Source: Arthrobacter sp. S41
GTDB taxonomy: Bacteria; Actinomycetota; Actinomycetes; Actinomycetales; Micrococcaceae
Direction: 5' to 3'
DNA: 64,000 nucleotides
Assembly: GCF_004320535.1 (NCBI RefSeq)
Contig: NZ_SIHY01000002.1
Location: 1 to 64,000, forward strand
Positions 38,826 through 48,281 of the stretch are shown here, piece after piece (within the stretch, counting starts at the first letter, position 1; the number at the start of each line of letters is the position of its first letter). The notes below the pieces were generated by a model. The model ran no database searches. It was given only the letters and a program-made list of their open reading frames with translations, and was not told the DNA's origin. The position numbers and the translations under genes are program-made.

Positions 38826-39191
38826 ATGAGTACCGAAGACACCAACTCGCATCAGCACCTCGTCGATCAGCAGGTGCGCGACATCGCCGAAGTTCCGGCC
38901 GTAGAAATCATCACCACCGCAGCTGTTCACCTGATGAGCGCCGCAGCAGTTAAATGCGGCCTTGCTGAAGGCGCAGACGCCGAAGAACTAAAAGATCTAG
39001 ACGAAGCACGCAAGCTCATCACCGCGCTTGCAGGCCTAGTCACCGCTGGCGCACCGGAGATTGGCTCGCAGCACGCAGCTCCTCTGCGCGACGGTCTGCG
39101 CAGCCTCCAGCTGGCATTCCGCGAAGCTTCACTGATCCCAGATGCCCCCGGCAAGGGTCCAGGCGAGAAGTACACCGGCGCTGTCAACTAA
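38826..39191 (+). CDS. DUF1844 family protein
   Basis: A 121-aa cytoplasmic protein. The helical core (IITTAAVHLMSAAAVKCGLAEG) is characteristic of DUF1844, which in many actinobacteria stands next to infC. Function unknown. I chose the ATG at 38826; an upstream in-frame start at 38781 would add 15 residues without support. No Shine-Dalgarno sequence, so a leaderless mRNA is possible. Confidence 0.85.
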   Translation: MSTEDTNSHQHLVDQQVRDIAEVPAVEIITTAAVHLMSAAAVKCGLAEGADAEELKDLDEARKLITALAGLVTAGAPEIGSQHAAPLRDGLRSLQLAFREASLIPDAPGKGPGEKYTGAVN

Positions 39192-39223
39192 GAAATTTTC
39201 GCAGTTTTTAAGAGATTAACATC

Positions 39224-39255
39224 ATGGGCTCGACTCCACTTTGGAGCGGGCCCAT
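39224..39255. terminator. Hairpin after DUF1844 gene
   Basis: An inverted repeat (atgggctcgactcca / tggagcgggcccat) with one bulge, followed by TTGTTG. A plausible terminator. Confidence 0.55.
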
Positions 39256-39316
39256 TGTTGTCTCCGCCACGTCGAATCGGCCTTTCCTGCAAATGCGTGA
39301 GCGCTAGTGTTGGATT

Positions 39317-39853
39317 ATGAAGATCCTTGAACAGCCAACACTCGATGCCAACTCGTTTCGTTTGCGTCCCTTTTTGGACAACGACGTTGTGGCGGTTCAG
39401 CAAGCTTCAGCAGATCAGTACATTTCACACATCACTACCCTTGCCTTTGAATCAACGCGTGAACAAGCTCTGAGCTTTATTCAGCGCCAACGCCAACGGG
39501 TCATCGACAAAACCGGCTATTCCTTCGCCATTGCCGATGCAGGATCTGATCTGGTTGTCGGTCAGATTGGATTATGGCTACGCAACGCTGACCGGGGTCG
39601 GGCCAGTATCGGGTATTGGATCGCCAAGGAGCATCGTGGCCGTGGCATCATCACTCGCGCACTAGAAACCCTCAGCATCTGGGGTTTGGCGCATCCGGGC
39701 ATTCATCGCCTCGAACTTTATGTAGAGCCGTGGAATCTGGCTTCATGGCACGCAGCGCAAGCCTGCGGCTTTGAACGGGAGGGATTACTTCGCGGTTGGG
39801 AAATTATCAACGGCAAACCCAAGGACCTCTACATGTACTCACGACTGAGCTGA
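39317..39853 (+). CDS. GNAT N-acetyltransferase (RimJ/RimL-like)
   Basis: 178-aa acetyltransferase with motif A ASIGYWIAKEHRGRGIITRAL and motif B EPWNLASWHAAQACGF, typical of the RimJ/RimL/SpeG-like group that acetylates protein N-termini or small amines. Target unknown. TAGTGT lies 6 nt before the ATG, again a leaderless pattern. It converges on the MFS gene with a 22-nt gap. Confidence 0.88.
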   Translation: MKILEQPTLDANSFRLRPFLDNDVVAVQQASADQYISHITTLAFESTREQALSFIQRQRQRVIDKTGYSFAIADAGSDLVVGQIGLWLRNADRGRASIGYWIAKEHRGRGIITRALETLSIWGLAHPGIHRLELYVEPWNLASWHAAQACGFEREGLLRGWEIINGKPKDLYMYSRLS

Positions 39854-39875
39854 CAACTTTCGGTCATGCCGCCGA

Positions 39876-41213
39876 TTAGACGGTGGTTTCCCAACGACGT
39901 TTCTGAGCACGGCGTACCCGGCGACGAATCTGCTGGGCAGCCAACGCAACGAGCACAACCACTGCGGCCATGACACCAATGGCGACAAAGGCGTAATCAG
40001 GACCGACGTTGTCGACAAATAGTCCGGTGACCGGGGAGCCCAAAGCGGTACCGGCGGTCATGGCAGAGCCATACCAACCCATGGCTTCGCCACGGCGCTT
40101 TTCTGCCACCAGATCCGTGAGCCATTCTGAGGCAGCGGACAATGTCGGGGCGCAAAGGAAGCCTGGCAAAGCGGAGAGCAAAGCCAAGGACCATGTATCC
40201 CACGCGAAGTACATGGGAATGGTCAAGATCGCCATGAACAGCAAGAGCAATAGTGGCGAGACAACGCGCTTCATGGATCCGTAGATGAGTCCACCGATCA
40301 GCGAGGCCCCGCACCAGAAGAAGAAGACCAGACCCAACTGGTTGCTTTGCATTGATGCATCAAGCTCCGCGACGATCGATACTTCGGTTCCGGTCAACAG
40401 CATGCCAGCACCGGCCGAGGCAATGAATACGGCCAGGACCGAAGCGCTAACCCAGTTGAACCGGCTTTTAAATGCCCGCCCACGTTTCTTGATGCGGGAT
40501 CGCGCCGATTTCCAGCCGGCCAAGATCAGCTCGCCTTCAACCTCTTGAACACCCATCGGTGCTGCGGCGATAAAGCTGGCTTCCGCACCGAGACGTTCTT
40601 CATGAGCGTTAGACCGCAAGGCTATGGCCTTCGGGTCATCACTTCGTGTTGGAGGATTCAGGATCATCAAGGCAAAACCGGCTAGAGATGCGGTAACACC
40701 AATAACGCTCAGTCCGATAACGCTGCTGATCTGGGTAGCGACGATCCCTGCGCTGGCAGGTCCAACAATGAATACGAGTTCCGTAGCGGTGGCATCCAAA
40801 GCAAAGGCCGTGCGACGTTGCTCTCCGGTGGTCATGATTCCCAGAGCTGTACGCACCACGGAGAATACCGGCAGAGCGAAAAGGCCACCGATGAAAGCCA
40901 AAGGATAAACCCAGACCAGCGGCACGTGCGGTACGGTGCACCAAACGATGGTCTCAACGATCACCGAGGGAAGCATGGCTCGGCGCAGGCCCCAGGTGTC
41001 AACGCGAGCACCACGCCATGGCGCACCGATAGCAATACCAACAGTCATCAATGCGGTGACAAGGCCAGCTGATACCCATGACTGGTCTAGGTCATTTACT
41101 AGGTGCAAGAGCAACAACATGCTCAATGCCGAGTGAGGAAGTCGGGCAATCATGCCGATCAGCAACAACAGCGCAATCTGCGGCTGACGCAAAATCTGCA
41201 AATAGCTTTTCAT
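39876..41213 (-). CDS. MFS transporter
   Basis: Major facilitator superfamily permease of 445 aa with about twelve hydrophobic segments and a long hydrophilic central loop (about residues 195-250) containing KKRGRAFKSR. The conserved loop 2-3 pattern appears as GAPWRGARVDTWGLRR. Substrate is unknown; multidrug-type exporters look similar. AAAGGAAC precedes the start. It follows the SseB-family gene by 40 nt on the same strand, so the two may be co-transcribed. Confidence 0.88.
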   Translation of the reverse strand: MKSYLQILRQPQIALLLLIGMIARLPHSALSMLLLLHLVNDLDQSWVSAGLVTALMTVGIAIGAPWRGARVDTWGLRRAMLPSVIVETIVWCTVPHVPLVWVYPLAFIGGLFALPVFSVVRTALGIMTTGEQRRTAFALDATATELVFIVGPASAGIVATQISSVIGLSVIGVTASLAGFALMILNPPTRSDDPKAIALRSNAHEERLGAEASFIAAAPMGVQEVEGELILAGWKSARSRIKKRGRAFKSRFNWVSASVLAVFIASAGAGMLLTGTEVSIVAELDASMQSNQLGLVFFFWCGASLIGGLIYGSMKRVVSPLLLLLFMAILTIPMYFAWDTWSLALLSALPGFLCAPTLSAASEWLTDLVAEKRRGEAMGWYGSAMTAGTALGSPVTGLFVDNVGPDYAFVAIGVMAAVVVLVALAAQQIRRRVRRAQKRRWETTV

Positions 41214-41253
41214 GCCCGAAGTGTTCCTTTGCTAGGTAAGGAGCCCGCCGAGT

Positions 41254-42135
41254 CTAGCTAGGCGCGCTGTGCAAACTAAGTTCTAAAGAATCCACCGCTT
41301 CGGTGAATTCGGAGTTTTGGGACAGTCGTCCCTGAATTGCGCTGGTAATTTCCTGCGCTTGGCTAGGGCTTGTCCCCTGTGCGAAAACAAACTGTAAATT
41401 AAGTTCTGGTCCGGAACCACCGCCAAGAACGACTTGGCCGTCCTTGGTTCTTGAGCCTACTCCCCTGCCCGGCGCCAGCTTCACTGCCTGCAACTGCGTG
41501 AAACCTTCGGTGGCGTTTTGGACTAGGTTGGCGATCTGCTGATTCTGATAACTCGGAATCCATTCGATCTGTTTGGCTAGGTTCCAGACCCCGGGTCGTC
41601 GAAGGACAAAGGTAAATTCGCTACCAGGGTCTAGAACTAGTAGTTGGCAATCTTCGCTGACCGCTGAGAGTGCTGCGCGGGGAGCAAATACTGCCACCGG
41701 ACGAGCTTCCTTATGCCAAGCCTGAAGTCGTTCCACCGTGGTGAAAATTGGAAGCGCCATACGACCATCCGGTGCTTTGATTTTCACCAGTGCCATGTCG
41801 GCTTCTTTATCAGCGGCGAAGCCGTGGTCACCCATAGCTTCTTCGCCTAGCTGAGCTACAACGGCAACAAACACTCGGGCTGAGGACATGGCCTTGTGAA
41901 CTTCCAGCTCGGAACCGCGACCGGCTTGTAGCTCAGTCAGTGCCGCCATGACTTTTGCGTCGGCGCTGCCGTCGTCTTTATCAAAGTTATGTAGCGGGTT
42001 GCCCTCACCGCTAAGGTCGCGTCCATCCCAACTCTGACCTGCCGAGTCGGCGGGTGAACCGGCCTGCGCCAGCGCGGCGACGATGTGTCCCGGCAGGTGG
42101 CGTTTAGGCGCTGATTCGTTGTGCTCCGTGCTCAT
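41254..42135 (-). CDS. SseB-family protein
   Basis: 293 aa, cytoplasmic. The central FVAVVAQLG...MALVKIKAPDGRMALPIFTT and LQAWH pattern is the SseB N-terminal domain (about 80-205), and the C-terminal half (about 215-290) matches the SseB C-terminal domain. Actinobacterial members commonly lie beside the his cluster. Function unknown. It stands behind the priA terminator at 42293-42338, so it has its own promoter. Confidence 0.8.
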   Translation of the reverse strand: MSTEHNESAPKRHLPGHIVAALAQAGSPADSAGQSWDGRDLSGEGNPLHNFDKDDGSADAKVMAALTELQAGRGSELEVHKAMSSARVFVAVVAQLGEEAMGDHGFAADKEADMALVKIKAPDGRMALPIFTTVERLQAWHKEARPVAVFAPRAALSAVSEDCQLLVLDPGSEFTFVLRRPGVWNLAKQIEWIPSYQNQQIANLVQNATEGFTQLQAVKLAPGRGVGSRTKDGQVVLGGGSGPELNLQFVFAQGTSPSQAQEITSAIQGRLSQNSEFTEAVDSLELSLHSAPS

Positions 42136-42292
42136 AAGTCCATGCTATCTGGGGAATCGATGTTGGTGCAGGGTAGTTTTGATTCTTCATTCATGAGCTT
42201 GAACACCACTTGTCGATGACGTCAGTCAATAATTGCCCAATTCGCTAGCTAGTTACCGTCATTTGGGTCAGCTGCAGTGAGTTCAATTTCAG

Positions 42293-42338
42293 AACAAAAA
42301 ATTGACGGTTTGAAAGCCTAGGCTTTCAAACCGTCAAT
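42293..42338 (-). terminator. his operon terminator
   Basis: A perfect 38-bp palindromic repeat (42301-42338; attgacggtttgaaagcc arms) is followed on the minus strand by a run of six T's. Strong intrinsic terminator 19 nt after priA. Confidence 0.93.
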
Positions 42339-42356
42339 AGTGAAGATCAGCTCGCG

Positions 42357-43094
42357 TTAGCGACGACCGGCAACGTCCAGCGCTTCTTGAAGCGTGAACT
42401 GACCAGAGTACAAAGCCTTGCCCATAATTGCGCCTTCGATACCCTCAGGAACAAGTTCGCGCAATACCCGCAGATCCTCTAGCGAAGAGATTCCGCCGGA
42501 AGCTACAACAGGCTTATTGGTCTTAGTAGCAATCTCGCGAAGCAATTCAACATTTGGTCCGCGCAAGGTGCCGTCCTTGGTTACGTCAGTTACGACGTAG
42601 CGGGCGCATCCTGCGTCTTCCAAACGTGCCAGAACTTCCCATAGATCGCCACCGTCTTTGGTCCATCCGTGGCCTGAAAGCGTAGTGCCTCGCACGTCCA
42701 TGCCCACAGCAATTTTGTCGCCATGGCGAGCAATCGCCTTTTTGGTCCATTCAGGGTTTTCAAGTGCCGCGGTGCCAAGGTTCACGCGAGTGGCACCGAA
42801 CTCCAACGCACGGTCCAAGGACGCATCGTCGCGGATACCGCCGGAGAGCTCAACCTTGATGTTCAGTTCCTGTGCGATGCGCTGGACAATCTCGACGTTG
42901 CTGCCACGATCAAATGCCGCGTCCAAATCAACGAGGTGGAGCCACTCAGCTCCAGCGTTCTGCCATGAAAGTGCGGCTTCTAACGGGTCGCCATAGCCAG
43001 TCTCGGAGCCCGCTTCGCCCTGAACTAGGCGCACGGCCTGTCCTCCGGCGATGTCTACGGCAGGCAAAAGTTCGAGGATTGGTTGCTCGCTCAT
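42357..43094 (-). CDS. priA: Phosphoribosyl isomerase PriA (HisA/TrpF)
   Basis: A (beta/alpha)8-barrel enzyme. It converts ProFAR to PRFAR in histidine synthesis and, in actinobacteria, usually also isomerises phosphoribosyl anthranilate in tryptophan synthesis. Asp14 ([13 protein letters not shown]) and Asp175 region ([14 protein letters not shown]) are the catalytic pair. Length is 245 aa. Dual function is inferred from the lineage and from the PriA-type loop; no trpF is seen in this window. Confidence 0.93.
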   Translation of the reverse strand: MSEQPILELLPAVDIAGGQAVRLVQGEAGSETGYGDPLEAALSWQNAGAEWLHLVDLDAAFDRGSNVEIVQRIAQELNIKVELSGGIRDDASLDRALEFGATRVNLGTAALENPEWTKKAIARHGDKIAVGMDVRGTTLSGHGWTKDGGDLWEVLARLEDAGCARYVVTDVTKDGTLRGPNVELLREIATKTNKPVVASGGISSLEDLRVLRELVPEGIEGAIMGKALYSGQFTLQEALDVAGRR

Positions 43095-43121
43095 AATGTC
43101 CTTAGTGAAGTAGCGAATGTT

Positions 43122-43271
43122 CTAAAGGGTCAGTATCCACGCGGCGATGATGCTCATGCCTGCGAGTACCCAGAGTGCGATAACCCAAGAGATATGGGCC
43201 TTTTGGCTTTTGAGGGAGATGGCGCCACCTGCGAGGAAAGCACCGACGAACCCAAGCACGATAGTCCACAT
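43122..43271 (-). CDS. Small two-segment membrane protein in the his operon
   Basis: 49 aa (starts MWTIVLGFVG) with two hydrophobic segments (about 3-18 and 29-48) joined by a short basic loop (KSQKAH). Its ATG lies 2 nt after the hisH stop (TAA-AC-ATG), so translation is coupled, and it ends 27 nt before priA. I recognise no named family. The tight packing makes it a likely real gene. Confidence 0.7.
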   Translation of the reverse strand: MWTIVLGFVGAFLAGGAISLKSQKAHISWVIALWVLAGMSIIAAWILTL

Positions 43272-43273
43272 GT

Positions 43274-43909
43274 TTAGAGGGTGTCCAACCAGTTGCGCAA
43301 CAGTCGGGCTCCAGCGTCGCCAGACTTTTCGGGATGGAACTGAACGGCCGACAGCGGACCGTTTTCGACTGCAGCGACGAACGGAGTTCCGTGCGTACTC
43401 CACGTGACCTGCGGTGGTGTCATGGCAGGCTGAGTAACGTCAAATTCCCACTTCTGCACTGCGTATGAGTGAACAAAGTAGAATCGTTCGTTTTCAACGC
43501 CAGCAAAAAGCTTGCTTCCCTCTGGAGGCTGTACGGTGTTCCATCCCATGTGCGGGATAACATCGGACTTCAGACGCTCCACAGTTCCCGGCCACTCGCC
43601 GATGCCCTCGGTTTTCACCCCGTGCTCCACGCCTTGTTCAAAGAACACTTGGTGGCCAACGCAGATACCCAAGACTGGCTGTCCTCCGGCAATGCGGCGA
43701 CCAATCCAGCGAAGCGATCCGGTAGCGGTGAGTTGTTCCATGACCGATGCGTAGGCACCTACGCCTGGAACGACTAGACCGTCAGCAGCAACAATTTTCT
43801 TTGGATCCGCCGTGAGTTCAACCGACGCGCCAGCAGCTTCCAGCGCACGAACGGCAGATCGGACGTTGCCCGAACCGTAGTCGAGAACTACTACATTTTT
43901 CTTTGCCAC
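43274..43909 (-). CDS. hisH: Imidazole glycerol phosphate synthase, glutaminase subunit
   Basis: Class I glutamine amidotransferase that feeds ammonia to HisF. The nucleophile elbow [10 protein letters not shown] holds the catalytic Cys (about 83); the His/Glu pair lies in VQFHPEKSG (about 192-200). Length is 211 aa. It abuts hisB directly. HisF is not in the window. Confidence 0.96.
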   Translation of the reverse strand: MAKKNVVVLDYGSGNVRSAVRALEAAGASVELTADPKKIVAADGLVVPGVGAYASVMEQLTATGSLRWIGRRIAGGQPVLGICVGHQVFFEQGVEHGVKTEGIGEWPGTVERLKSDVIPHMGWNTVQPPEGSKLFAGVENERFYFVHSYAVQKWEFDVTQPAMTPPQVTWSTHGTPFVAAVENGPLSAVQFHPEKSGDAGARLLRNWLDTL

Positions 43910-44530
43910 TTAAAGGGCACCCTTCGTGGATGGAATCTTGTCGCCCATGCGCTCATCAAGTTCGACTGCTTCGCGCAGTGCACGAGCAAATGACTTGAAC
44001 TGAGCTTCAACGATGTGGTGCGGGTCGCGGCCAGAGAGGACCTCGATGTGTGCACAAATCTGAGCGTGGAATGTGATGGCTTCAAATACGTGGCGAGTCA
44101 TCGATCCGGTGAAGTGACCACCAATAAGGTGGTATTCCTGACCAGCTGGTTCACCGGAGTGCACCAGGTACGGACGACCGGAAACGTCGACCACTGAACG
44201 AGACAACGCCTCATCTAGTGGCGCGTACGAGGTGCCGAACCGACGAATTCCCGCCTTATTACCAAGGGCTACACGCAGAACCTCACCGATGGTGATCGCG
44301 GTGTCTTCAACGGTGTGGTGCGCATCGATGTGAGTGTCACCCGTGGCTCGCACGGTGAGATCGATCAGCGAATGCTTAGACAACGCCGTAAGCATGTGGT
44401 CGTAAAACGGCACAGAGGTGCTGATCTCAGAAACGCCAGTTCCGTCGAGATCTAGCTCAACAAAAATCGACGATTCGCTGGTGACGCGTTCCATGCGGGC
44501 GCGACGTGCGCCAATCAATTCGGCAGACAT
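43910..44530 (-). CDS. hisB: Imidazoleglycerol-phosphate dehydratase
   Basis: Mono-functional HisB that dehydrates imidazole glycerol phosphate, using Mn2+. Metal-binding repeats DAHHTVED (about 73-80) and [17 protein letters not shown] (about 170-186) are intact. Length is 206 aa. The stop codon is immediately followed by the hisH ATG. Confidence 0.97.
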   Translation of the reverse strand: MSAELIGARRARMERVTSESSIFVELDLDGTGVSEISTSVPFYDHMLTALSKHSLIDLTVRATGDTHIDAHHTVEDTAITIGEVLRVALGNKAGIRRFGTSYAPLDEALSRSVVDVSGRPYLVHSGEPAGQEYHLIGGHFTGSMTRHVFEAITFHAQICAHIEVLSGRDPHHIVEAQFKSFARALREAVELDERMGDKIPSTKGAL

Positions 44531-44552
44531 GTCTTCCTTCGCTTGATCCTGA

Positions 44553-45659
44553 TTAGTTGTCCGCGCCGAGCAGTTCGGCGAGACGATCCAAGAATGCTGT
44601 AGTTTCTGATTCGGTTCCGGCAGTTACGCGCAGCGTACCCGGGATCCCATTGTCGCGGACAATGATGCCAGCTTCCAGCAACCCCTCCCAGATGGAGTGG
44701 GGATCAGCGAGCCCGCCAAAAAAGACAAAGTTGGAGTCTGAGACTGAGGGTTTGAGACCCAATTCCTTGAGACGATCAACAATTCGGTCACGCTGGGTTT
44801 TGATGTCCTCAACCTGAGCAAGCAACAATTCAATGTTTTTCAGGGCCGCGATGGCCGTTGCTTGGGTGACTGCCGAGAGGTGATAAGGCAATCGAACCAA
44901 ACGAATCGCATCGGTTACTTCTGGCGCTGCCGCTAGGTAACCCACGCGGGCTCCAGCCAGACCGAAGGCCTTGGACATGGTCCGCGAAACGATCAGACGC
45001 TGTCGGCCTTCAAGCAAGGTGAGTGCTGATTTAGTACTTGCCAGGGAGAACTCGGCGTACGCTTCATCGACGATGACTACACCATTGTGTTCGCTCATTG
45101 CGTCGTACACTTCGGTGATGACATCAAGCCCGAGAGCGGTGCCGGTTGGGTTATTGGGGGAACAAAGGAAAACGATGTTCGGTTTGTTTTTGCGAACCTG
45201 TTCGGCGGCGGACTGCGCAGAGAGCGTGAAGTCTTCTGCCCGTTCTCCTGCGATGTACGCGGTGTCAGTACCGCTGGCCAGCAACGGGTACATGGAATAG
45301 GTTGGGCCAAAGCTCATTAGGCTTCGGTTCGGACCACCGAATGCTTGCAAAATTTGTTGCAGAATCTCGTTGGAACCGTTGGCGGCCCACATGTTCTCTG
45401 CAGTTAGTCCGTGGCCAAGATAGTCGGCCAGCAATTCACGAAGTTCGGTGAATTCGCGATCAGGGTATCGATTAAGAGTTGTCGCAGCTTTGGCGACTTC
45501 TTGTGCGATGGCTTCCACGACCGTAGTTGGCAATGGATGGGTGTTCTCGTTGACATTCAGCTGGATGGGCACGTCGATTTGTGGTGCGCCATATGGGGAT
45601 AGCCCGCGGAGATTCTCACGCAAGGGCAGCTGACTCAAAAGTTCACTGCGGTCATTCAC
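44553..45659 (-). CDS. hisC: Histidinol-phosphate aminotransferase
   Basis: PLP-dependent class I/II aminotransferase; converts imidazole acetol phosphate and glutamate to histidinol phosphate. PLP lysine in [17 protein letters not shown] (about 224-240). Length is 368 aa. First gene of the hisC-hisB-hisH-membrane protein-priA operon; hisD is not seen here. Confidence 0.95.
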   Translation of the reverse strand: MNDRSELLSQLPLRENLRGLSPYGAPQIDVPIQLNVNENTHPLPTTVVEAIAQEVAKAATTLNRYPDREFTELRELLADYLGHGLTAENMWAANGSNEILQQILQAFGGPNRSLMSFGPTYSMYPLLASGTDTAYIAGERAEDFTLSAQSAAEQVRKNKPNIVFLCSPNNPTGTALGLDVITEVYDAMSEHNGVVIVDEAYAEFSLASTKSALTLLEGRQRLIVSRTMSKAFGLAGARVGYLAAAPEVTDAIRLVRLPYHLSAVTQATAIAALKNIELLLAQVEDIKTQRDRIVDRLKELGLKPSVSDSNFVFFGGLADPHSIWEGLLEAGIIVRDNGIPGTLRVTAGTESETTAFLDRLAELLGADN

Positions 45660-45740
45660 GCAACAAGTCTACGTGTGGACGGGCTTGGGCAGTGAATCCG
45701 CTACGAACCAAGGTAACAATCGCTTGACCACGTTTTACCT

Positions 45741-46094
45741 TTAGCCAGCAAGCACTGGAATCGACAGCGAGTCGCCGACATGAATCTGAGTGCCATCAAG
45801 CGAGTTCATTTCCGAGATGTGACTAACGGCTGAGGTGACGTCGTAACCTTCAGCGTATTCGCTGGCCAGACTCCAGAGCGTATCGCCAGGGATGACGGTT
45901 ACGTCTACCGTTTCAACTCCCTCAGGTACTTCCGATGATGCGTGAGCATCCGACGCGAACATCGAGAAGAAGAAGGCCGCGGCGACAGTTAAGGCGAACA
46001 CTGGAATCCCGATAAGGACGGCCCAGCCCCGGCGGTTGATGCGGATCTTCATTGGTGAACGGGTTTCGTTTGAGTCAAGTGCGACAGTTGCCAT
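45741..46094 (-). CDS. LysM-domain membrane protein divergent from lexA (YneA/SosA-like)
   Basis: 117 aa: N-terminal cytoplasmic basic segment, one membrane helix (about 25-47) and an extracellular LysM peptidoglycan-binding domain (about 65-116; VTVIPGDTLWSLASEYAEG). GAGGAG sits 8 nt before the ATG. It lies back-to-back with lexA, with SOS-like boxes between, as yneA does in Bacillus; YneA and related proteins delay cell division during DNA damage. Function by analogy only, since sequence similarity outside LysM is weak. Confidence 0.8.
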   Translation of the reverse strand: MATVALDSNETRSPMKIRINRRGWAVLIGIPVFALTVAAAFFFSMFASDAHASSEVPEGVETVDVTVIPGDTLWSLASEYAEGYDVTSAVSHISEMNSLDGTQIHVGDSLSIPVLAG

Positions 46095-46124
46095 GACTAT
46101 GTCTCCTCAGAAATAGTTGTGATG

Positions 46125-46138
46125 CGAAGTTGTGTTCG
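46125..46138. promoter_or_regulatory. SOS (LexA) box 1
   Basis: CGAAG-TTGT-GTTCG matches the Gram-positive LexA box (CGAAC-N4-GTTCG) with one mismatch. It is closest to the LysM gene. Confidence 0.65.
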
Positions 46139-46146
46139 ATGATTTA

Positions 46147-46168
46147 GATTCGAAGACTTGTTCGAATC
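46147..46168. promoter_or_regulatory. SOS (LexA) box 2
   Basis: The 14-mer at 46151-46164 (CGAAG-ACTT-GTTCG frame, one mismatch) is extended by perfect 8-bp arms gattcgaa / ttcgaatc, so it is a strong dyad for LexA. Confidence 0.75.
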
Positions 46169-46216
46169 TAGTACATCTGTTCTAACAGAGCTTTGTCGAA
46201 CTTGTCCAGAAGTTTT

Positions 46217-46230
46217 CGAACAAATCTTTG
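46217..46230. promoter_or_regulatory. SOS (LexA) box 3
   Basis: CGAAC-AAAT-CTTTG has one mismatch from the LexA consensus. It is the box nearest lexA (about 120 nt before the ATG) and probably serves autoregulation. Confidence 0.6.
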
Positions 46231-46351
46231 AAAGAACGGAACTTATCTACTAAGATTTCGAAGTAGACGAGCAATGAAAACATCACACCATCTAGCTCCG
46301 ACAGTTTGGACTCACGAACTTTCGACTGCTTGCTAGGGAAGGCAAACTCTC

Positions 46352-47071
46352 ATGTCAGCTTCACAACGCACTCCGCGATCGAATGCCCGTTCGCTGACGA
46401 TTCGCCAAAAGAAGATCCTGGAAACGATCCAACGGTCTATCGGAAAGAACGGCTATCCACCATCGATGCGTGAGATTGGTGACTCCGTTGGCCTCAAGAG
46501 CTTGTCTAGCGTCACTCATCAGTTGAGCCAACTCGAAAAGCTCGGATACATTCGGCGCGACCCTCGACGTCCCCGCGCAATGGAAATCCTTCTTCCGCTG
46601 CAGTTGGCTGACGATAAGGACGAGTCACAGACAACGGAAGTACCCGCTACTGCCGCTGCCGACGATGCCATGGTGATCGAGCTCAGTACTTCAGCCGACA
46701 CCACCATGGTTCCTTTAGTTGGTCGAATTGCCGCAGGTGGTCCGATCCTTGCCGATCAGTCCGTGGAAGATGTTTTCTCGTTGCCACGCCAGCTAGTGGG
46801 TCATGGAGAACTGTTCATGCTCAAGGTTTCAGGCGACTCAATGGTCGACGCTGCGATTTGCGACGGTGACTGGGTAGTTGTTCGTCGTCAGCAGACTGCA
46901 GATAATGGCGACATTGTTGCCGCTTTACTGGACGAAGAAGCGACTGTAAAGACTTTCCGTCAGCGCGACGGTCACACTTGGCTGTTGCCGCAGAACTCCC
47001 GCTACGAGCCTATTCTTGGTGATGCGGCCACGATCATGGGCCGTGTTGTTTCGGTAATGCGTTCGCTCTAA
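46352..47071 (+). CDS. lexA: SOS repressor LexA
   Basis: Winged-helix repressor with a self-cleaving C-terminal serine protease domain. HTH about 15-75. Cleavage site Ala128-Gly129 (RIAAGGPI); catalytic Ser163 (GDSM) and Lys200 (ATVKTF). Linker about 85-118. Length is 239 aa. It controls recA, itself and probably the divergent LysM gene through the boxes at 46125-46230 and 58906-58919. The 280-nt gap upstream contains these boxes and the start. Confidence 0.97.
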   Translation: MSASQRTPRSNARSLTIRQKKILETIQRSIGKNGYPPSMREIGDSVGLKSLSSVTHQLSQLEKLGYIRRDPRRPRAMEILLPLQLADDKDESQTTEVPATAAADDAMVIELSTSADTTMVPLVGRIAAGGPILADQSVEDVFSLPRQLVGHGELFMLKVSGDSMVDAAICDGDWVVVRRQQTADNGDIVAALLDEEATVKTFRQRDGHTWLLPQNSRYEPILGDAATIMGRVVSVMRSL

Positions 47072-47086
47072 ATAGAGATCTGATCA

Positions 47087-47121
47087 ATGTGGGGCAGATG
47101 CCATTGGCATCTGCCCCACAT
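47087..47121. terminator. Bidirectional hairpin after lexA
   Basis: A perfect inverted repeat (atgtggggcagatgcca / ggcatctgccccacat, 3-nt loop). There is no T-run, but it lies between convergent genes. Confidence 0.7.
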
Positions 47122-47133
47122 CGTCTAGCTAAA

Positions 47134-48189
47134 TCAATTTCGACTGTCGGACTCACAAGCAGCAGCTGCACTGAATATCATCCAGCGCTGGACTGCAGCC
47201 GAGAGCCTGCGTGGTTCCTGATCTACCAAACTGTTGGCGGTCGCCACGACCATCGTGCGTGCTGTCGACCGCGTCCTGCCATCAAGGCGCACATCATTAG
47301 CGGCCAGGGCCAGATACCTGACCAAGATTCCAGCAAACAAGTTGCCGTCGCCACCGCCGTTCAGCGAAAGCGCACCGGTGCTGTCGGTCAAGTATTGTGC
47401 ACTGGCGTGGATCAGCATTGTTGAGTGCTCTAAATCAGCATCTGATCCCAACTCCAGCAAAGCGCCTAGAACCGGCCCTTGGTTATAGGTATAGAGCGCG
47501 TCCTCGATCCTGTGCCCGTCCGGCACCAACCGCAGCCCGTCCAAGTACAGCCCGCTGTCAATGCTAAACAGTCTTGCCCGTAGCCAGCTAAGTAGCTTCC
47601 GTGATTGGTCGCGTTCACCATTCCGGGCAAAAAATAGAGCGGCTGGTGCGTTAGCCGGCGCGTTTTTGAAGTCCTTCTTCCGGGACCAATACATTCCACC
47701 ATCTAGGACATCGTCAATGGCTCCGTTGAGCTGTTTTCTCAAAGTGGTGACAGCCTGTTTGGCATTAGCTGAGCTGTGACCATCAAGGCGACGTGAGAAT
47801 GAAAGTAATCTTTGGCTCGCCAAAGCTAGCCAAGCCATGTCATCAAAAAAGTAGTTTGGGAAGACACCGAAGTTCCGCAGCCGGATCCCCCGCAATAGCT
47901 CGACGGCTCGCTGAAGTTCCCGGTGCGCTGCATCTAAGTCATTGTCAGCCAGGTAGGCATAGCCGTCGTCGATGATGGCATCTAGGTAATGAGCCTGCCA
48001 CCAGTAATTCCACTCGCGTAGCGGATGCGAAATCCCGTTGAGGTCACTGAGCATGCTGCCGTCACGAAGCTGGTGCGCATTGCTGTACGGCAGCCCAATC
48101 CACGTTCCGGGCAGTCCAAGAAGACGTTGCCCAAAACGTGAGTGGGTGTCTTGCGCGGCGGTGCGGGCAAGTGTCTTCCAAGACTCCAT
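47134..48189 (-). CDS. Glycoside hydrolase family 76-like protein
   Basis: (alpha/alpha)6-barrel enzyme resembling GH76 alpha-1,6-mannanases. Conserved aromatic/acidic patches: WNYWWQAHYLDAIIDDG (about 61-77), YFFDDMAWLALA (about 112-123, with the double Asp) and NAPANAPAALFFAR. At 351 aa it is one domain, with no visible signal peptide, so it may act inside the cell. Substrate unknown. It converges with lexA. Confidence 0.8.
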   Translation of the reverse strand: MESWKTLARTAAQDTHSRFGQRLLGLPGTWIGLPYSNAHQLRDGSMLSDLNGISHPLREWNYWWQAHYLDAIIDDGYAYLADNDLDAAHRELQRAVELLRGIRLRNFGVFPNYFFDDMAWLALASQRLLSFSRRLDGHSSANAKQAVTTLRKQLNGAIDDVLDGGMYWSRKKDFKNAPANAPAALFFARNGERDQSRKLLSWLRARLFSIDSGLYLDGLRLVPDGHRIEDALYTYNQGPVLGALLELGSDADLEHSTMLIHASAQYLTDSTGALSLNGGGDGNLFAGILVRYLALAANDVRLDGRTRSTARTMVVATANSLVDQEPRRLSAAVQRWMIFSAAAACESDSRN

Positions 48190-48281
48190 AGTGCCTTCCG
48201 GAGATAAAGATTCCTCTACTTGGCACAGACATTAGCATCTGGCGTAAATGAATCTAGATGGCGCACCGTAGGTGCTTACGC

